Assembly: GCF_037023755.1 (NCBI RefSeq) | Contig: NZ_CP146100.1 | Coordinates: forward strand, 4,929,501-4,993,500 | Reading direction: 5' to 3' | Length of the DNA stretch: 64,000 nt | Source: Saccharopolyspora sp. SCSIO 74807 | GTDB taxonomy: Bacteria > Actinomycetota > Actinomycetes > Mycobacteriales > Pseudonocardiaceae | Shown: positions 8,470 through 18,801 of the stretch, piece after piece | Layout of the letters: every line of letters starts with the position of its first letter | Numbering within the stretch: position 1 is the stretch's first letter | Notes under the pieces: generated by a model | What the model saw: only the letters and a program-made list of their open reading frames with translations | Database searches by the model: none | What the model was told of the DNA's origin: nothing | Translations under genes and position numbers: made by a program

Positions 8470-8518
8470 TTGTGGCCCGCTGGCGCGGGCGGTGAAGGTT
8501 GTGGCCCGCTGGCGCGGG
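8470..8518. repeat. 20-base exact direct repeat between fabG and fabI
   Basis: The same 20 bases occur at 8470-8489 and 8499-8518 (period 29), beginning TTGTGGCCCGCTGG. They sit in the 118-base fabG-fabI gap, just upstream of the fabI ribosome site on the minus strand. The repeat could be a slippage duplication or a tandem regulatory site. Confidence 0.7.
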
Positions 8519-8569
8519 GTGGGAACCGGCCGCCGAGCCCCGGGCGCGGCGGCAAGAATCCGCCGTTGG

Positions 8570-9602
<1,033 letters not shown>

Positions 9603-12491
9603 ATGACCGCCACCCCGGACAGGGCGACCGCCCAGCCCACCACCACTCACCTTCCGCAGGACTTCGCCGCCGAACTGCGCGGCGCGCTCGACGGGCAGGC
9701 ACGGTTCGACCCCGGAACCCGCGCGCTGTACTCCACCGACGCCTCCAACTACCGGCGCGTGCCGGTCGGCGTGGTCTACCCGCGCCACGCCGACGACGTC
9801 GCCGCCACGGTCGCGCTCGCCCGCGAGCACGGCGTGCCGATCACCGGCCGCGGTGCGGGCACCAGCATCGCGGGCAACGCCTGCGGCTCCGGCCTGGTGC
9901 TGGACTTCGCCCGGCACATGAACCGGATCTCCGAGATCGACCCGCAGGCCCGCACCGCCACGGTCGAACCCGGCGTCGTGCTCGACACCCTGCAGGCTGC
10001 GGCGAAACCGCACGGGCTGGCGTTCGGCCCGGACCCGTCGACGCACAGCCGCTGCACGCTCGGCGGGATGATCGGCAACAACTCCTGCGGCACGCACTCG
10101 GTCGCCTGGGGCAAGACCGTCGACAACGTGCGGTCGCTGGACGTGCTGCTCTCCGACGGGACGCGGCTGCAAGTCGGCCCTACCGCACCGGCCGAACTGG
10201 ACGCGCTCTGCGCTCGCGGCGACCGCGTCGGGCGGCTCTACCAGCAGCTGCGGAACCTGCGCGACGAAACCGGTGAGCTGGTGCGCGGCTCGTTCCCGGA
10301 CCTGACCCGCCGGGTCTCCGGTTACAACCTGGACCAGCTGCTGCCGGAGAACGGTTTCCACCTCGCCCGCGCGCTGGTCGGCACCGAAGGCTCCTGCGCC
10401 ACGGTGCTCGGCGCGACCGTCGACCTCGCCGAAACTCCCGCGGTGCGCACGATGATCGTGCTCGGGTTCGACGACAGCTACGCCGCGGCCGACCAGGTGA
10501 CCCGGCTGCGCGGGCTGGGCGCGCTGGCGATCGAAGGGCTCAGCGCCGAGCTGGTCGACGTGGTCCGCGCCCGCAACCCGGAATCCCCCGCGCTGCGGCT
10601 GCTGCCGGGCGGGCGAAGCTGGCTGCTGGTCGAAGTCGGCGGCGCCGAGCCCGGCGAAGCCGAAGCCGCCGCCGAGAAGGTGCGCAGCGCCATGGGCTCG
10701 CGGGCCGAGTCGGTCGTGCACACCGACCCGGCCCGGATGGGCGCGCTGTGGAAGATCCGCGAGGAGGGCTCGGGCTATTCCACCCGCATGTCCGACGGGT
10801 CCGAACGCTGGTCGGGCTGGGAGGACGCCGCCGTGCCGCCCGAACACCTCGGCAGCTACCTGCGCGAGTTCGACCAGCTGCTGGAGCGCCACGGGCGCAA
10901 GGGCGTGACCTACGGCCACTACGGCGACGGCTGCATCCACGTGCGCATCGACTTCGATCTGCTCACCGGCGGCGGTGCGCAGAACTACCGGGAGTTCATG
11001 GAGGCCGCCGCTGACCTCGTCGTCTCCCACGGCGGCTCGGTCTCCGGCGAACACGGCGACGGGCAGGCCCGCTCCGAGTTGCTGGCGCGGATGTACCCGG
11101 CGGAGGTGATCGGCGCGTTCGAGCGGTTCAAGTTCGCCTTCGACCCCGACGACCTGCTCAACCCGGGCCAAATCGTGCGGCCCCGGCCGCTGGACTCCGA
11201 CCTGCGGCTGCTGGTCGCGCCGCCGAACATCCCCACCCGCACCACGCTGGCGCTGCACGCCGACGACGGCGACCTCGCCCCGGCGTCGCGGCGCTGCGTC
11301 GGCATGGGCAAATGCCTCAACACCACAGGTGGGGTGATGTGTCCGAGCTACCGGGCCACCAAGGAGGAGAAGCACTCCACCCGCGGGCGCGCGCACCTGC
11401 TGTTCGAGATGCTCAACGGCTCGCTGATCAAAGGCGGCTGGCGCTCCGAAGAAGTGCACGACGCACTCGACCTGTGCCTGTCCTGCAAGGGCTGCAAGAC
11501 CGACTGCCCCGTCGGCGTCGACATGGCCACCTACAAGGCCGAGTTCCTGCACCAGCACTACCGCGGGCGCGTGCGCCCGGCCGCGCACTACTCGATGGGT
11601 TTCCTGCCGCTGTGGCTCGCGCTCGGCCAGTACGCGCCCGGCGCGGCCAACCGCGTCCTCAGTGGACCGATCGCGTCGCTGATCAAGCGGATCGGCGGCA
11701 TCGCGGCCGAACGCGACATGCCCGCACTGGCCGGGCGCACCCTGCGCTCGTGGTGGCGGCAACGCGAACACCGGCCCGCGGGCGGTGACCGGGTCGTGCT
11801 GTTCCCCGACACCTTCACCAACCACTTCGACCCGCACATCGGCCGGGATGCGGTGCTGGCGCTGGAAAAACTCGGATCGGCCGTGGAAATCCCGCGCTCG
11901 CAGGTCTGCTGTGGACTGACGTGGGCATCCACCGGCCAGCTCGACATCGCCCGCCGCGTGGTGCGCCGCACCGCGCGGCTGCTGCGCCCGCAGGTCCGCT
12001 CCGGCCTGCCGGTCGTCGGCCTCGAACCCAGCTGCACCGCATTCCTGCGCAACGACGCGCTCGAACTCGCACCAGAGGATCCGGACGTGCGGGCGCTGGC
12101 GGAAGCCACCGAAACCTTCGCCGAGCACGTCGAACCCACGCGGTCGCGGTGGGAACGTTCCGGTGACGGCAAAGCACTGGTGCAGCAGCACTGCCACCAG
12201 TACTCCGAACTCGGCTTCGACGCCGACCGCTCGGCGCTGGCCGCCACCGGCACCGATGCGCAGGTGCTCGACGCCGGCTGCTGCGGGCTCGCGGGCAACT
12301 TCGGCTTCGAGCGCGGGCACTACGACGTGTCGATGGCTTGCGCCGAACAAGCACTGCTGCCCGCCGTGCGGCAGGCCGAACCGGGGACCGAGGTCGTCGC
12401 CGACGGGTTCAGCTGCCGCCTGCAGATCCGCCAAGCCACCGAAACCGAACCGGTCCACCTGGCGACCCTGGTCCGCCGAGCGCTCGACTGA
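9603..12491 (+). CDS. FAD-binding and (Fe-S)-binding oxidoreductase, D-lactate/glycolate dehydrogenase type
   Basis: The 962-residue protein fuses a GlcD/D-2-hydroxyacid dehydrogenase flavin module to a GlpC/LutA-like Fe-S module. The PCMH-type FAD domain comes first, with PITGRGAGTSIAGNACGSG and GGMIGNNSCGTHS, and the FAD-oxidase C domain follows with YGHYGDGCIHVRIDF and EHGDGQARSELL. Two Cys clusters for [4Fe-4S] centres begin near residues 565 and 625, the second being CLSCKGCKTDCP. Two CCG motifs lie near residues 768 and 892 (CCGLAGNFGFE). It probably oxidises a 2-hydroxy acid and passes electrons to the quinone pool. An AGGAGC sits before ATG 9603. Confidence 0.93.
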   Translation: MTATPDRATAQPTTTHLPQDFAAELRGALDGQARFDPGTRALYSTDASNYRRVPVGVVYPRHADDVAATVALAREHGVPITGRGAGTSIAGNACGSGLVLDFARHMNRISEIDPQARTATVEPGVVLDTLQAAAKPHGLAFGPDPSTHSRCTLGGMIGNNSCGTHSVAWGKTVDNVRSLDVLLSDGTRLQVGPTAPAELDALCARGDRVGRLYQQLRNLRDETGELVRGSFPDLTRRVSGYNLDQLLPENGFHLARALVGTEGSCATVLGATVDLAETPAVRTMIVLGFDDSYAAADQVTRLRGLGALAIEGLSAELVDVVRARNPESPALRLLPGGRSWLLVEVGGAEPGEAEAAAEKVRSAMGSRAESVVHTDPARMGALWKIREEGSGYSTRMSDGSERWSGWEDAAVPPEHLGSYLREFDQLLERHGRKGVTYGHYGDGCIHVRIDFDLLTGGGAQNYREFMEAAADLVVSHGGSVSGEHGDGQARSELLARMYPAEVIGAFERFKFAFDPDDLLNPGQIVRPRPLDSDLRLLVAPPNIPTRTTLALHADDGDLAPASRRCVGMGKCLNTTGGVMCPSYRATKEEKHSTRGRAHLLFEMLNGSLIKGGWRSEEVHDALDLCLSCKGCKTDCPVGVDMATYKAEFLHQHYRGRVRPAAHYSMGFLPLWLALGQYAPGAANRVLSGPIASLIKRIGGIAAERDMPALAGRTLRSWWRQREHRPAGGDRVVLFPDTFTNHFDPHIGRDAVLALEKLGSAVEIPRSQVCCGLTWASTGQLDIARRVVRRTARLLRPQVRSGLPVVGLEPSCTAFLRNDALELAPEDPDVRALAEATETFAEHVEPTRSRWERSGDGKALVQQHCHQYSELGFDADRSALAATGTDAQVLDAGCCGLAGNFGFERGHYDVSMACAEQALLPAVRQAEPGTEVVADGFSCRLQIRQATETEPVHLATLVRRALD

Positions 12492-12503
12492 CCCGGGATC
12501 TCG

Positions 12504-12538
12504 CGGCTCGGGTGGCCGTTCCAGCGCCACCCGAGCCG
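12504..12538. terminator. Bidirectional hairpin terminator
   Basis: A perfect 13 bp stem (CGGCTCGGGTGGC with GCCACCCGAGCCG) surrounds a 9-base loop. It lies between the ends of the convergent FAD/Fe-S oxidoreductase (+) and mgtC-like (-) genes. Confidence 0.85.
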
Positions 12539-12615
12539 GATCGTCGCCTCCGACGGCGAAAACGTCGGCTGATCTCCGCACCCATCCGCGACTGGCCTCC
12601 GGCCGCGACCGACGC

Positions 12616-13374
12616 CTAGATCCCGCTGTCCGCCGAATCCGCGGCCGAGGCGTGCAGCACGCCGTCCAGTTCGGTGAGGTCGTTGACCAGGTCCGCCACC
12701 GGCTGCTTGCCCTGGAGGTGCACCGCCACGACCGCCGTTCGCTGCTCGTCGGCGTCGGTGTCCTCCCGCTCCACCTGCAGGTCCAGCACCTTCCAGCCGC
12801 GACTGGTGCACAACGTCAGCACGTTGCGCAGCACCCCGTATCCGTCCAGGTAGCCGATGCGCACCACTTGGGGCTCGCGCAACGCGCTGCGCATCAGTCG
12901 CAACACCCGCGGATAGCCCACCGCGACCAGGAAATGCACCGCCGTCGTCGCGGTCCCCAGCAGCAGCAACCCGCTGCCGCAGGCCGTGCCGATCGCGGCG
13001 ACCAGCCACACCGTCGCCGCCGTGGTCAGCCCGCGCACCACGTCGCGGCGCACGAAGATCAAACCGGCACCGATGAACCCGATGCCGGAGACGATCTGCG
13101 CGGCCACCCGGGACGGGTCGAACGAGACCTTGTCGAACTCCAGCACGTCCCCGAAGCCGTACTTCGACACCAGCATGAACAGCGCCGCCCCCACCCCGAC
13201 CAGGGTGTGCGTGCGCAGCCCGGCGCTTTTCGCGCGCAGCTCGCGTTCGAGTCCGACCAAACTGGACAGCACCAGCGCGGAGCCCAGCTCGACCAGCAGC
13301 GGCAGCTCCCGCAAGCCCGTGATCACCTCGTCCGCCACCCCGCGAACGTAGCGCACAGTGGACCGTCCCGGCAT
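12616..13374 (-). CDS. MgtC/SapB family membrane protein
   Basis: The 252-residue protein has four or five membrane helices in its first 150 residues, with the family signature LVLSSLVGLEREL, AGLRTHTLVGVGAALFMLVS and QIVSGIGFIGAGLIF. The C-terminal 90 residues form a soluble ACT-like domain (VVRIGYLDGYGVLRNVLTLC). MgtC proteins are linked to growth under low magnesium and to control of ATP synthase. The start is ATG 13374, with an in-frame GTG 12 codons downstream (ahead of ADEVITGL) as the alternative. Confidence 0.92.
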   Translation of the reverse strand: MPGRSTVRYVRGVADEVITGLRELPLLVELGSALVLSSLVGLERELRAKSAGLRTHTLVGVGAALFMLVSKYGFGDVLEFDKVSFDPSRVAAQIVSGIGFIGAGLIFVRRDVVRGLTTAATVWLVAAIGTACGSGLLLLGTATTAVHFLVAVGYPRVLRLMRSALREPQVVRIGYLDGYGVLRNVLTLCTSRGWKVLDLQVEREDTDADEQRTAVVAVHLQGKQPVADLVNDLTELDGVLHASAADSADSGI

Positions 13375-13556
13375 TGGTGAGATCGACTACCAGCGGTTAT
13401 GCCGTTCTCAGCGCACTTCCGCGCAGACGGCCGCGACCGGGAGATGAGCGAGTGCTGAGAGCGCAGTGGTGCTCGAGACACCAGCGACATTCGGGACGAC
13501 AGCGGACTACCGCGACGCACCCCGAATCGACCGACTCAACTCGACACCGCGCGACC

Positions 13557-14153
13557 TCACCTCGGCCGCCGCGCCAAGTACACCAGCGCGGGCGGGACGT
13601 TGCGCCACACCGTCCGGCTGACCACGGTCTCCTCGAACACCGCCCGCAGATCCGCGTGCTGGCGCCGTGCCGGTGCCGCCCACTGCGTCCACGTGTAGGC
13701 GAACTGCGTGAACGCGCCCTGCTCGGTCAGCGAATCCGCCACGAGCCGGATCAGCGGAACCCCGTCCTTCGGCGTGTGCGCCACCCACGGCAGGCCGCTG
13801 ACCACCACATCCGCCCGCAGTCCCCGCTCCGAGAGCAACTCCGGAAGCTGCCGCGCGTCCCCGCGCACGACCTCCACATCGCCGAATCGGGCATCCAGCG
13901 AGTCCGCCCACCGCTGGTTGAGCTCCACCGCCAGGTGCCTGCCCCGGCCGCCCAACCGCTGCTGGATCGCCTCGGTGAACGCACCCGTGCCCGGCCCGAG
14001 CTCCACCACCACCGGATCACCCGACGCAGGCACCGGCGCGACCATGTCGCGGGTCAGGTACCGCGAACTCGGACCCACCGCGGCCGTGGTGGTCGGAGAC
14101 TTCACGAACTCACGCAGGAACTCCCCCGCGCCTGCGGCAACGCTCACGTCCAC
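13557..14153 (-). CDS. Class I SAM-dependent methyltransferase, KsgA/PmtA-like
   Basis: The 198-residue protein has methyltransferase motif I as VVVELGPGTGAFTEAI and a GDARQLPELL motif II/III region. A SGLPWVAHT segment stands where adenine methylases have NPPY. The N-terminus (FLREFVKSPTTTAAVGPSSRYLTRDM) is typical of the group annotated as rRNA adenine dimethylase-like or phospholipid N-methyltransferase-like. The substrate cannot be decided. It starts 33 bases after the VWA gene's end on the same strand, so it may be the last gene of the moxR group. Confidence 0.85.
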   Translation of the reverse strand: MDVSVAAGAGEFLREFVKSPTTTAAVGPSSRYLTRDMVAPVPASGDPVVVELGPGTGAFTEAIQQRLGGRGRHLAVELNQRWADSLDARFGDVEVVRGDARQLPELLSERGLRADVVVSGLPWVAHTPKDGVPLIRLVADSLTEQGAFTQFAYTWTQWAAPARRQHADLRAVFEETVVSRTVWRNVPPALVYLARRPR

Positions 14154-14186
14154 TCCCGTGCTCGAACCTGCGGAGCACGCCGCGGC

Positions 14187-15167
14187 TCACGGCAACCGCC
14201 TGCCGAACAGCAGCGCCAACGCGGCCGCGACGATCGCGGTGAGCGTACCCAGCACCAACCACGGCTTGCTGGCGTCTGTGTGCTTGATCTCGTAGCCGAT
14301 CTGCTCGCCCAGCGTCGCGTAGACCCGGCGCAACTGCTCGGCGCTGGCGGCCTTGTGGAACTCCCCGCCGGACAGGCCCGCGATCTCCTCCATCGCCTCG
14401 TCGTCGACGTCCACCGGCTGCGGCTGGCCCTCGATGTCGATGGTGCCGTGCCGGGTGCCGAACGAGATCGTGGTGATCGGGATGTTCGCCTTCTTCGCCT
14501 CGCCCGCCTTGGTGTAAGCCCCGCGCGGCGCGTCCAGGTCCCGCGGGATCGTCTGCCCGCCATCGGCCATCAGCACGATCCGCGCAGGCGGCGCACCCTC
14601 CGGGCCGCCGACCATCTTGCCGAACGAGTCGATCGCCGACATCGAGGCGTTGATCCCGTCGCCGGTGGCCGTGGCCTCGGACAGCGTCAGGTTGTCGATC
14701 GCCTGCTTCACGCTGGTCCGGTCGGTCGTGGGCATCGTCATCACCGTCGCGGTGCCCGCGAACGACACCAAGCCCAGGTTGATGCCGGGGGTGAGCTTGT
14801 CCGCGAACTCCTTGGCCGCGATCTTCGCCGCCTCCAAGCGGCTCGGCTCGACGTCCTTGGCCATCATCGACAGCGACACGTCCACGGTCAGCATCACCGT
14901 CGCGCGATTGCGCGGAATGCGCTGCTCCGAAGTCGGCCCCGCCAGCGCGATCGTCAGCACCAGCACCGCCACGCCCAGCAACGCGGGCGGCGCGTGCTTG
15001 AACCAGCCCTGCCGCTTCGGCGCCACCCGGTCCAACAGCTCCAGGTTGCTGAACCGCAACGTCTCCTTGCGCGCACGCCGCTGCACCCACACGTACCCGG
15101 CGACCAGCGCGGCCAGCACCAGCAGCAGCAAGAACCACCAGGGCGAAGCGAAACCCCACAAGCTCAT
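14187..15167 (-). CDS. VWA domain-containing membrane protein (BatA/Rv1481-like)
   Basis: The 326-residue protein has two N-terminal membrane helices (about residues 8-28 and 60-77), a von Willebrand A domain and a third helix at the C-terminus. The metal-ion-dependent adhesion site reads DVSLSM from residue 96, with MTMPTTDRTS and ADGGQT as later loop elements. In bacteria such proteins act with MoxR ATPases and DUF58 proteins in envelope protein maturation. Start and stop are coupled to the DUF58 gene in a TGATG overlap, so the two are translated together. Confidence 0.94.
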   Translation of the reverse strand: MSLWGFASPWWFLLLLVLAALVAGYVWVQRRARKETLRFSNLELLDRVAPKRQGWFKHAPPALLGVAVLVLTIALAGPTSEQRIPRNRATVMLTVDVSLSMMAKDVEPSRLEAAKIAAKEFADKLTPGINLGLVSFAGTATVMTMPTTDRTSVKQAIDNLTLSEATATGDGINASMSAIDSFGKMVGGPEGAPPARIVLMADGGQTIPRDLDAPRGAYTKAGEAKKANIPITTISFGTRHGTIDIEGQPQPVDVDDEAMEEIAGLSGGEFHKAASAEQLRRVYATLGEQIGYEIKHTDASKPWLVLGTLTAIVAAALALLFGRRLP

Positions 15168-16150
15168 CAGGCCGCTCCCCCGGACCAGCCGCGTTTGCGG
15201 GCCATCACGAACCGAACGATGTCAGCGATCCAATCCGAATCCGTCCGCAGCACCAGGTGCGCGCAACCCGCGCGCCGCAGCGCCGCGGCCACCTCCTCGC
15301 GATGCGCCGCGGCCGCCGCGGCGAATTCCTTGCGCAGCACCGGAGTCGTACGCACCTCCCGCTGCTTGCCGGTCTCCGGGTCCGACAGCACCACCGTGCC
15401 CACGTCCGGCAACTCGATGTCGCGCGGATCCAGCACCTCGATCGCCAGCAGCGAGTGCCGCGCGCTCAACCCGCGCAGCGCGCGCTGCCAATCGAGGCCA
15501 CCGACGAAATCCGAGATCACCACGGCGAGCCCGCGCCTGCGCGGCGGCCGCCGCAACGACTCGAGCAACGCGTTCAGATCCCCGCGCGTGCCCGCCTGCG
15601 CGCGCGGCGTCTCGGCGACCTTCTTCAGCATCGCCCGCGAATGCGCGAGACCTCCGCGCGCGGGCAGCCGGACGTGCCCGGAACCGTTGTCGAGCACGGT
15701 GCCGATCCGGTTGCCACCACCGCTGGTCAGATGGGTGACCGCGGCAAGCGCCGCGATCGCGAGTTCCCGCTTGTCGCAAGCCGCGGAGCCGAAGTCCAAG
15801 CTGGCCGAGAGGTCCAGCGCCACCCAGGTCTCCAGCTCGCGGTCGGCCTCGGTCTGGCGGATGTGCGGCTCGGCCATCCGCGCGGTCACCGCCCAGTCCA
15901 TCCGGCGCACGTCGTCGCCGGGCTGGTAGGTCCGGGCCTCGCCCGGCTCGGTTCCCGGACCGGGCACCAGGCCGAGGTGATTGCCCTGCAGCAGACCGTC
16001 CAGGCGGCCGCGCACGGTCAGCTCCAGCGAACGCAGCGCGGACTGCATCCGCGGCTCGTCCAGCGCGGGCGGAGCCCACGAGGGGCGCTCGTCGCCGGAA
16101 TCCCGCGAAGGGCGCCGCTCGCCTTGCGGCACGCCGGGCTGCTCGGTCAT
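15167..16150 (-). CDS. DUF58 domain-containing protein (MoxR partner)
   Basis: This 327-residue soluble protein carries the DUF58 hallmark YQPGDDVRRMDWAVTARM near residues 75-92, then a degenerate VWA-like fold (VALDLSASLDFG; VISDFVGG). The N-terminal 30 residues are polar and likely disordered. DUF58 proteins are almost always encoded next to MoxR ATPases, as here, with a 14-base gap to moxR upstream and an overlap with the VWA gene downstream. The three presumably form one chaperone-like module acting on a membrane or secreted client. Confidence 0.94.
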   Translation of the reverse strand: MTEQPGVPQGERRPSRDSGDERPSWAPPALDEPRMQSALRSLELTVRGRLDGLLQGNHLGLVPGPGTEPGEARTYQPGDDVRRMDWAVTARMAEPHIRQTEADRELETWVALDLSASLDFGSAACDKRELAIAALAAVTHLTSGGGNRIGTVLDNGSGHVRLPARGGLAHSRAMLKKVAETPRAQAGTRGDLNALLESLRRPPRRRGLAVVISDFVGGLDWQRALRGLSARHSLLAIEVLDPRDIELPDVGTVVLSDPETGKQREVRTTPVLRKEFAAAAAAHREEVAAALRRAGCAHLVLRTDSDWIADIVRFVMARKRGWSGGAA

Positions 16151-16164
16151 CGGGTCCTGCCCCG

Positions 16165-17268
16165 TCACGGGTACTGCGGCGAACCGGCCGCGGCGTGCCC
16201 GTAACCGCCCGCCTGCGGCTGCGGCTGGCCTGCCTGCGAACGGGCCGAGACTTGCGGCAGCGGCACCGTCTGCAACACCCGGTTGATGATGTGGTCGACC
16301 GGCACGCCGTCGGCCAGCGCGTCGTAGGACAGCACCAGCCGGTGCCGGAACACGTCCGGCACCACGTCCACCACATCTTGCGGCAGCACGTAATCCCGCC
16401 CGCGCACCAGCGCCAACGCCCGCGACGCCGACACCACGCCGAGGCTGGCGCGCGGCGAGGCCCCGTAGGACACCCAGCCCGCGATGTCGGACAGCCCGTG
16501 ATCGTTCGGCTGCCGCGTGGCCAGCACCAGCCGCACCACGTAGTCCACCAGCGCGTGGTGCACGAACACCTGCGCGGCGACCTCCTGCAACCGGGTCAGC
16601 GCGGCCGGGTCGAGCACCGGGTTCGGCTCCGGAGAAGCGACGCCCATCCGGTAGACGATCTCGCGTTCCTCCTCCGCGGTCGGGTACTCGACCTGGAGCT
16701 TGAACAGGAACCGGTCGCGCTGCGCCTCCGGCAGCGGGTAGACGCCCTCGTTCTCGATCGGGTTCTGGGTGGCCAGCACCAGGAACGGCTGCGGCATCGG
16801 GAAGCTCTGCCCACCGATCGAGACGTGCCGCTCCGCCATGACCTCCAGCAGCGCCGACTGCACCTTCGCGGGCGCGCGGTTGATCTCGTCGGCGAGCACG
16901 AAGTTGGCCAGCACCGGGCCGAGTTCGACGTCGAACCGCTCGCTGCCCTGCCGGTAGATCCGGGTGCCGAGGATGTCGGCGGGCACCAGGTCGGGGGTGA
17001 ACTGCAACCGGGAGAACGAGCCGCCGACGACGTTGGCGAAGGTCTCCACCGCGAGCGTCTTGGCCACACCGGGCACGCCTTCGAGCAGGATGTGGCCCTT
17101 GGCGAGCAGGCCGACCAGCACCCGCTCCACGAGCCGGTCCTGCCCGACGATGATCCGCTTGACCTCGAAGACGGTGCGTTCCAGCAGCTGCGCGTCCCGG
17201 GCCGGGGTGTTCACCTGCTCCGCGGGCGTCCCTGCCTCGGTCGCGCCGCCCTCGCCGGCCTCGGTCAC
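16165..17268 (-). CDS. moxR: MoxR family AAA+ ATPase
   Basis: The 367-residue ATPase has Walker A GVPGVAKT at residues 64-71, Walker B FVLADEINRAP near residue 130, and sensor 1 in LATQNPIENEGVYPLPEAQRDRF. The C-terminal AAA lid contains the family stretch YGASPRASLGVV. GTG 17268 is chosen because AAGG precedes it closely; upstream codons in the same frame are Arg-rich and unconserved. It heads the moxR-DUF58-VWA operon, the same order as Rv1479-Rv1481. The last 30 residues are Gln/Gly/Ala-rich. Confidence 0.95.
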   Translation of the reverse strand: MTEAGEGGATEAGTPAEQVNTPARDAQLLERTVFEVKRIIVGQDRLVERVLVGLLAKGHILLEGVPGVAKTLAVETFANVVGGSFSRLQFTPDLVPADILGTRIYRQGSERFDVELGPVLANFVLADEINRAPAKVQSALLEVMAERHVSIGGQSFPMPQPFLVLATQNPIENEGVYPLPEAQRDRFLFKLQVEYPTAEEEREIVYRMGVASPEPNPVLDPAALTRLQEVAAQVFVHHALVDYVVRLVLATRQPNDHGLSDIAGWVSYGASPRASLGVVSASRALALVRGRDYVLPQDVVDVVPDVFRHRLVLSYDALADGVPVDHIINRVLQTVPLPQVSARSQAGQPQPQAGGYGHAAAGSPQYP

Positions 17269-17633
17269 TTCGGCACCTTCCGTTCGCGCTTGTCCTCGCA
17301 CCGGCCGCGCAGCGCACCGGTTCCCCAACCGGCACCGGGAGCCCGGTTTCCGCGTCGCCCGCCGGCCGATCTTGGCACGCGCCCGCCACGTCCGCGCGAG
17401 GGGGCGCCGCACCGGCGACCAGTCAACCTCGCAGCCGGTATGAGCGTTGTGAAGCGCTCGGCGCTCGGTGCGTCGTTGTGGTTTCGCCGGCTCGGCATAA
17501 TTTCACTCGGCACTGAAGTTACAAAGTCATCGAAATGCTGCGCGCGGCTCCGGAATGGGGTTTGACCTTGACCTCGGGGCAGGGAGCACCGTCGAGGTCA
17601 TCGGGCAGATCGCCCGCGATGCGGAGGGGAATC
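17269..17633. other. Divergent intergenic region, moxR / MerR-PP2C
   Basis: This 365-base gap holds the promoters of moxR (-) and the MerR-PP2C fusion gene (+). A relatively AT-rich stretch near 17496-17530 (CATAATTTCACT, GAAGTTACAAAGTC) is the likeliest promoter/operator area for the + strand gene. I find no clear -35/-10 pair with standard spacing. No gene is supported here: short open frames run through it but have no ribosome site. Confidence 0.4.
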
Positions 17634-18713
17634 GTGCGCAGGTTGAGCATCGGTGCGTTCGCGCAGGAATCGGGTTTGAGCCCGAAAGCGCTGCGGCTCT
17701 ACGACGACCTGGGCCTGCTGGCCCCGGCCGACGTTGATCCGCGGACCGGCTACCGCTCCTACGACCGCTGCCAGCTCGCCACGGCGAAGCTCATCGTCCG
17801 ATTGCGCGTGCTGGGGATGCCGCTGGAACGGATCCGGGTGGTGCTGGCCCTGCCGTCGGAAGCCGCCGCGGCGGAGGTCGCTTCGTACTGGCGGCAGGTC
17901 GAAGCCGACACTGCGGCCCGCCGCGAAGCAGCCGCATCCCTCATCGACCAACTGTCCAGGAAGGACGCGACCATGACGGACGCAGTGCGGGAACTCGAGG
18001 TGCGCGGCTCCGCGAGCACCGACATCGGACTGGTGCGCGACAGCAACCAGGACGCGGTGCTCGCGGGCGACCGCCTGTTCGCGGTGGCCGATGGTTTCGG
18101 CGCGCAGGGCTTGGGCCGTGCCGCGAGCTCGGCCGCGCTCGACGCACTCGAACGGCTCGAGCGGCAAGGCCCTGCCGAGGATCCTCTGGGCGCGCTCAGC
18201 GACGCGGTGCGCAATGCGCGCGCTGCGGTGCGCGAGTTCACCAAGTCCGACATCGCCGCGCAGGGCGCGGGTACGACCTTGACGGCGATGCTGTGGTCAG
18301 GCGTGCGCTTCGCGCTGGCGCACGTCGGGGACTCGCGGGCGTACCTGCTGCGGGGTGCGGAGCTGACCCGGCTCACCCACGACCACAGCTTCGTGCAGTC
18401 GCTTGTCGACGAGGGGAAGCTGACCGTGGAAGAGGCCGCGGCACATCCGCAACGTGCGATGTTGCTGCGCGCGTTGGAGCACGAAGGCACGGCGGAACCG
18501 GACATGCACCTGCGCGAAGCCCGGGCGGGCGATCGCTACCTGCTCTGCTCGGACGGGCTCACCAGCGTGCTCGACGAGCAGGAGATCTCCCGCGCGCTCG
18601 GCAGCAACGGCACTTCCCAGCAAGCCGCGGACCGATTGGTCGAGCTGGTGCGTTCGGCGGGGGCGCCGGACAACGTCTCCTGCTCGGTCGTCGACGCGAC
18701 TGCCCGCGCGTGA
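17634..18713 (+). CDS. MerR-type DNA-binding domain fused to a PP2C-type phosphatase
   Basis: The 359-residue protein joins two domains. Residues 1-70 are a MerR winged HTH (LSIGAFAQESGLSPKALRLYDDLGLLAP ... YRSYDRCQL), followed by the usual dimer helix to about residue 115. Residues 125-355 are a PP2C-like Ser/Thr phosphatase with RDSNQD (135-140), VADGFGAQG (151-159), HVGDSRAYLLR, LCSDGLTSVL and PDNVSCSVV; the metal-binding aspartates are present. GTG 17634 has an ideal GGAGG six bases upstream. It could be a transcription factor controlled by, or controlling, protein phosphorylation. Gene order places it between moxR and ripA-like genes, where mycobacteria have none. Confidence 0.93.
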   Translation: MRRLSIGAFAQESGLSPKALRLYDDLGLLAPADVDPRTGYRSYDRCQLATAKLIVRLRVLGMPLERIRVVLALPSEAAAAEVASYWRQVEADTAARREAAASLIDQLSRKDATMTDAVRELEVRGSASTDIGLVRDSNQDAVLAGDRLFAVADGFGAQGLGRAASSAALDALERLERQGPAEDPLGALSDAVRNARAAVREFTKSDIAAQGAGTTLTAMLWSGVRFALAHVGDSRAYLLRGAELTRLTHDHSFVQSLVDEGKLTVEEAAAHPQRAMLLRALEHEGTAEPDMHLREARAGDRYLLCSDGLTSVLDEQEISRALGSNGTSQQAADRLVELVRSAGAPDNVSCSVVDATARA

Positions 18714-18743
18714 CGCGGAGCCGAGCAACGTTGAACGGCCCCT

Positions 18744-18759
18744 CTGCGAGGAATCGCAG
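18744..18759. terminator. Short hairpin between convergent genes
   Basis: CTGCGA and TCGCAG pair perfectly around a GGAA loop, and flanking GGCC pairs can extend the stem. It lies in the 88-base gap between the end of the MerR-PP2C gene and the end of mobA. Confidence 0.4.
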
Positions 18760-18801
18760 TCGGCCAGGCCGCCGTCGCTGTGGGTCTTGCGCACCGGTGA
18801 T

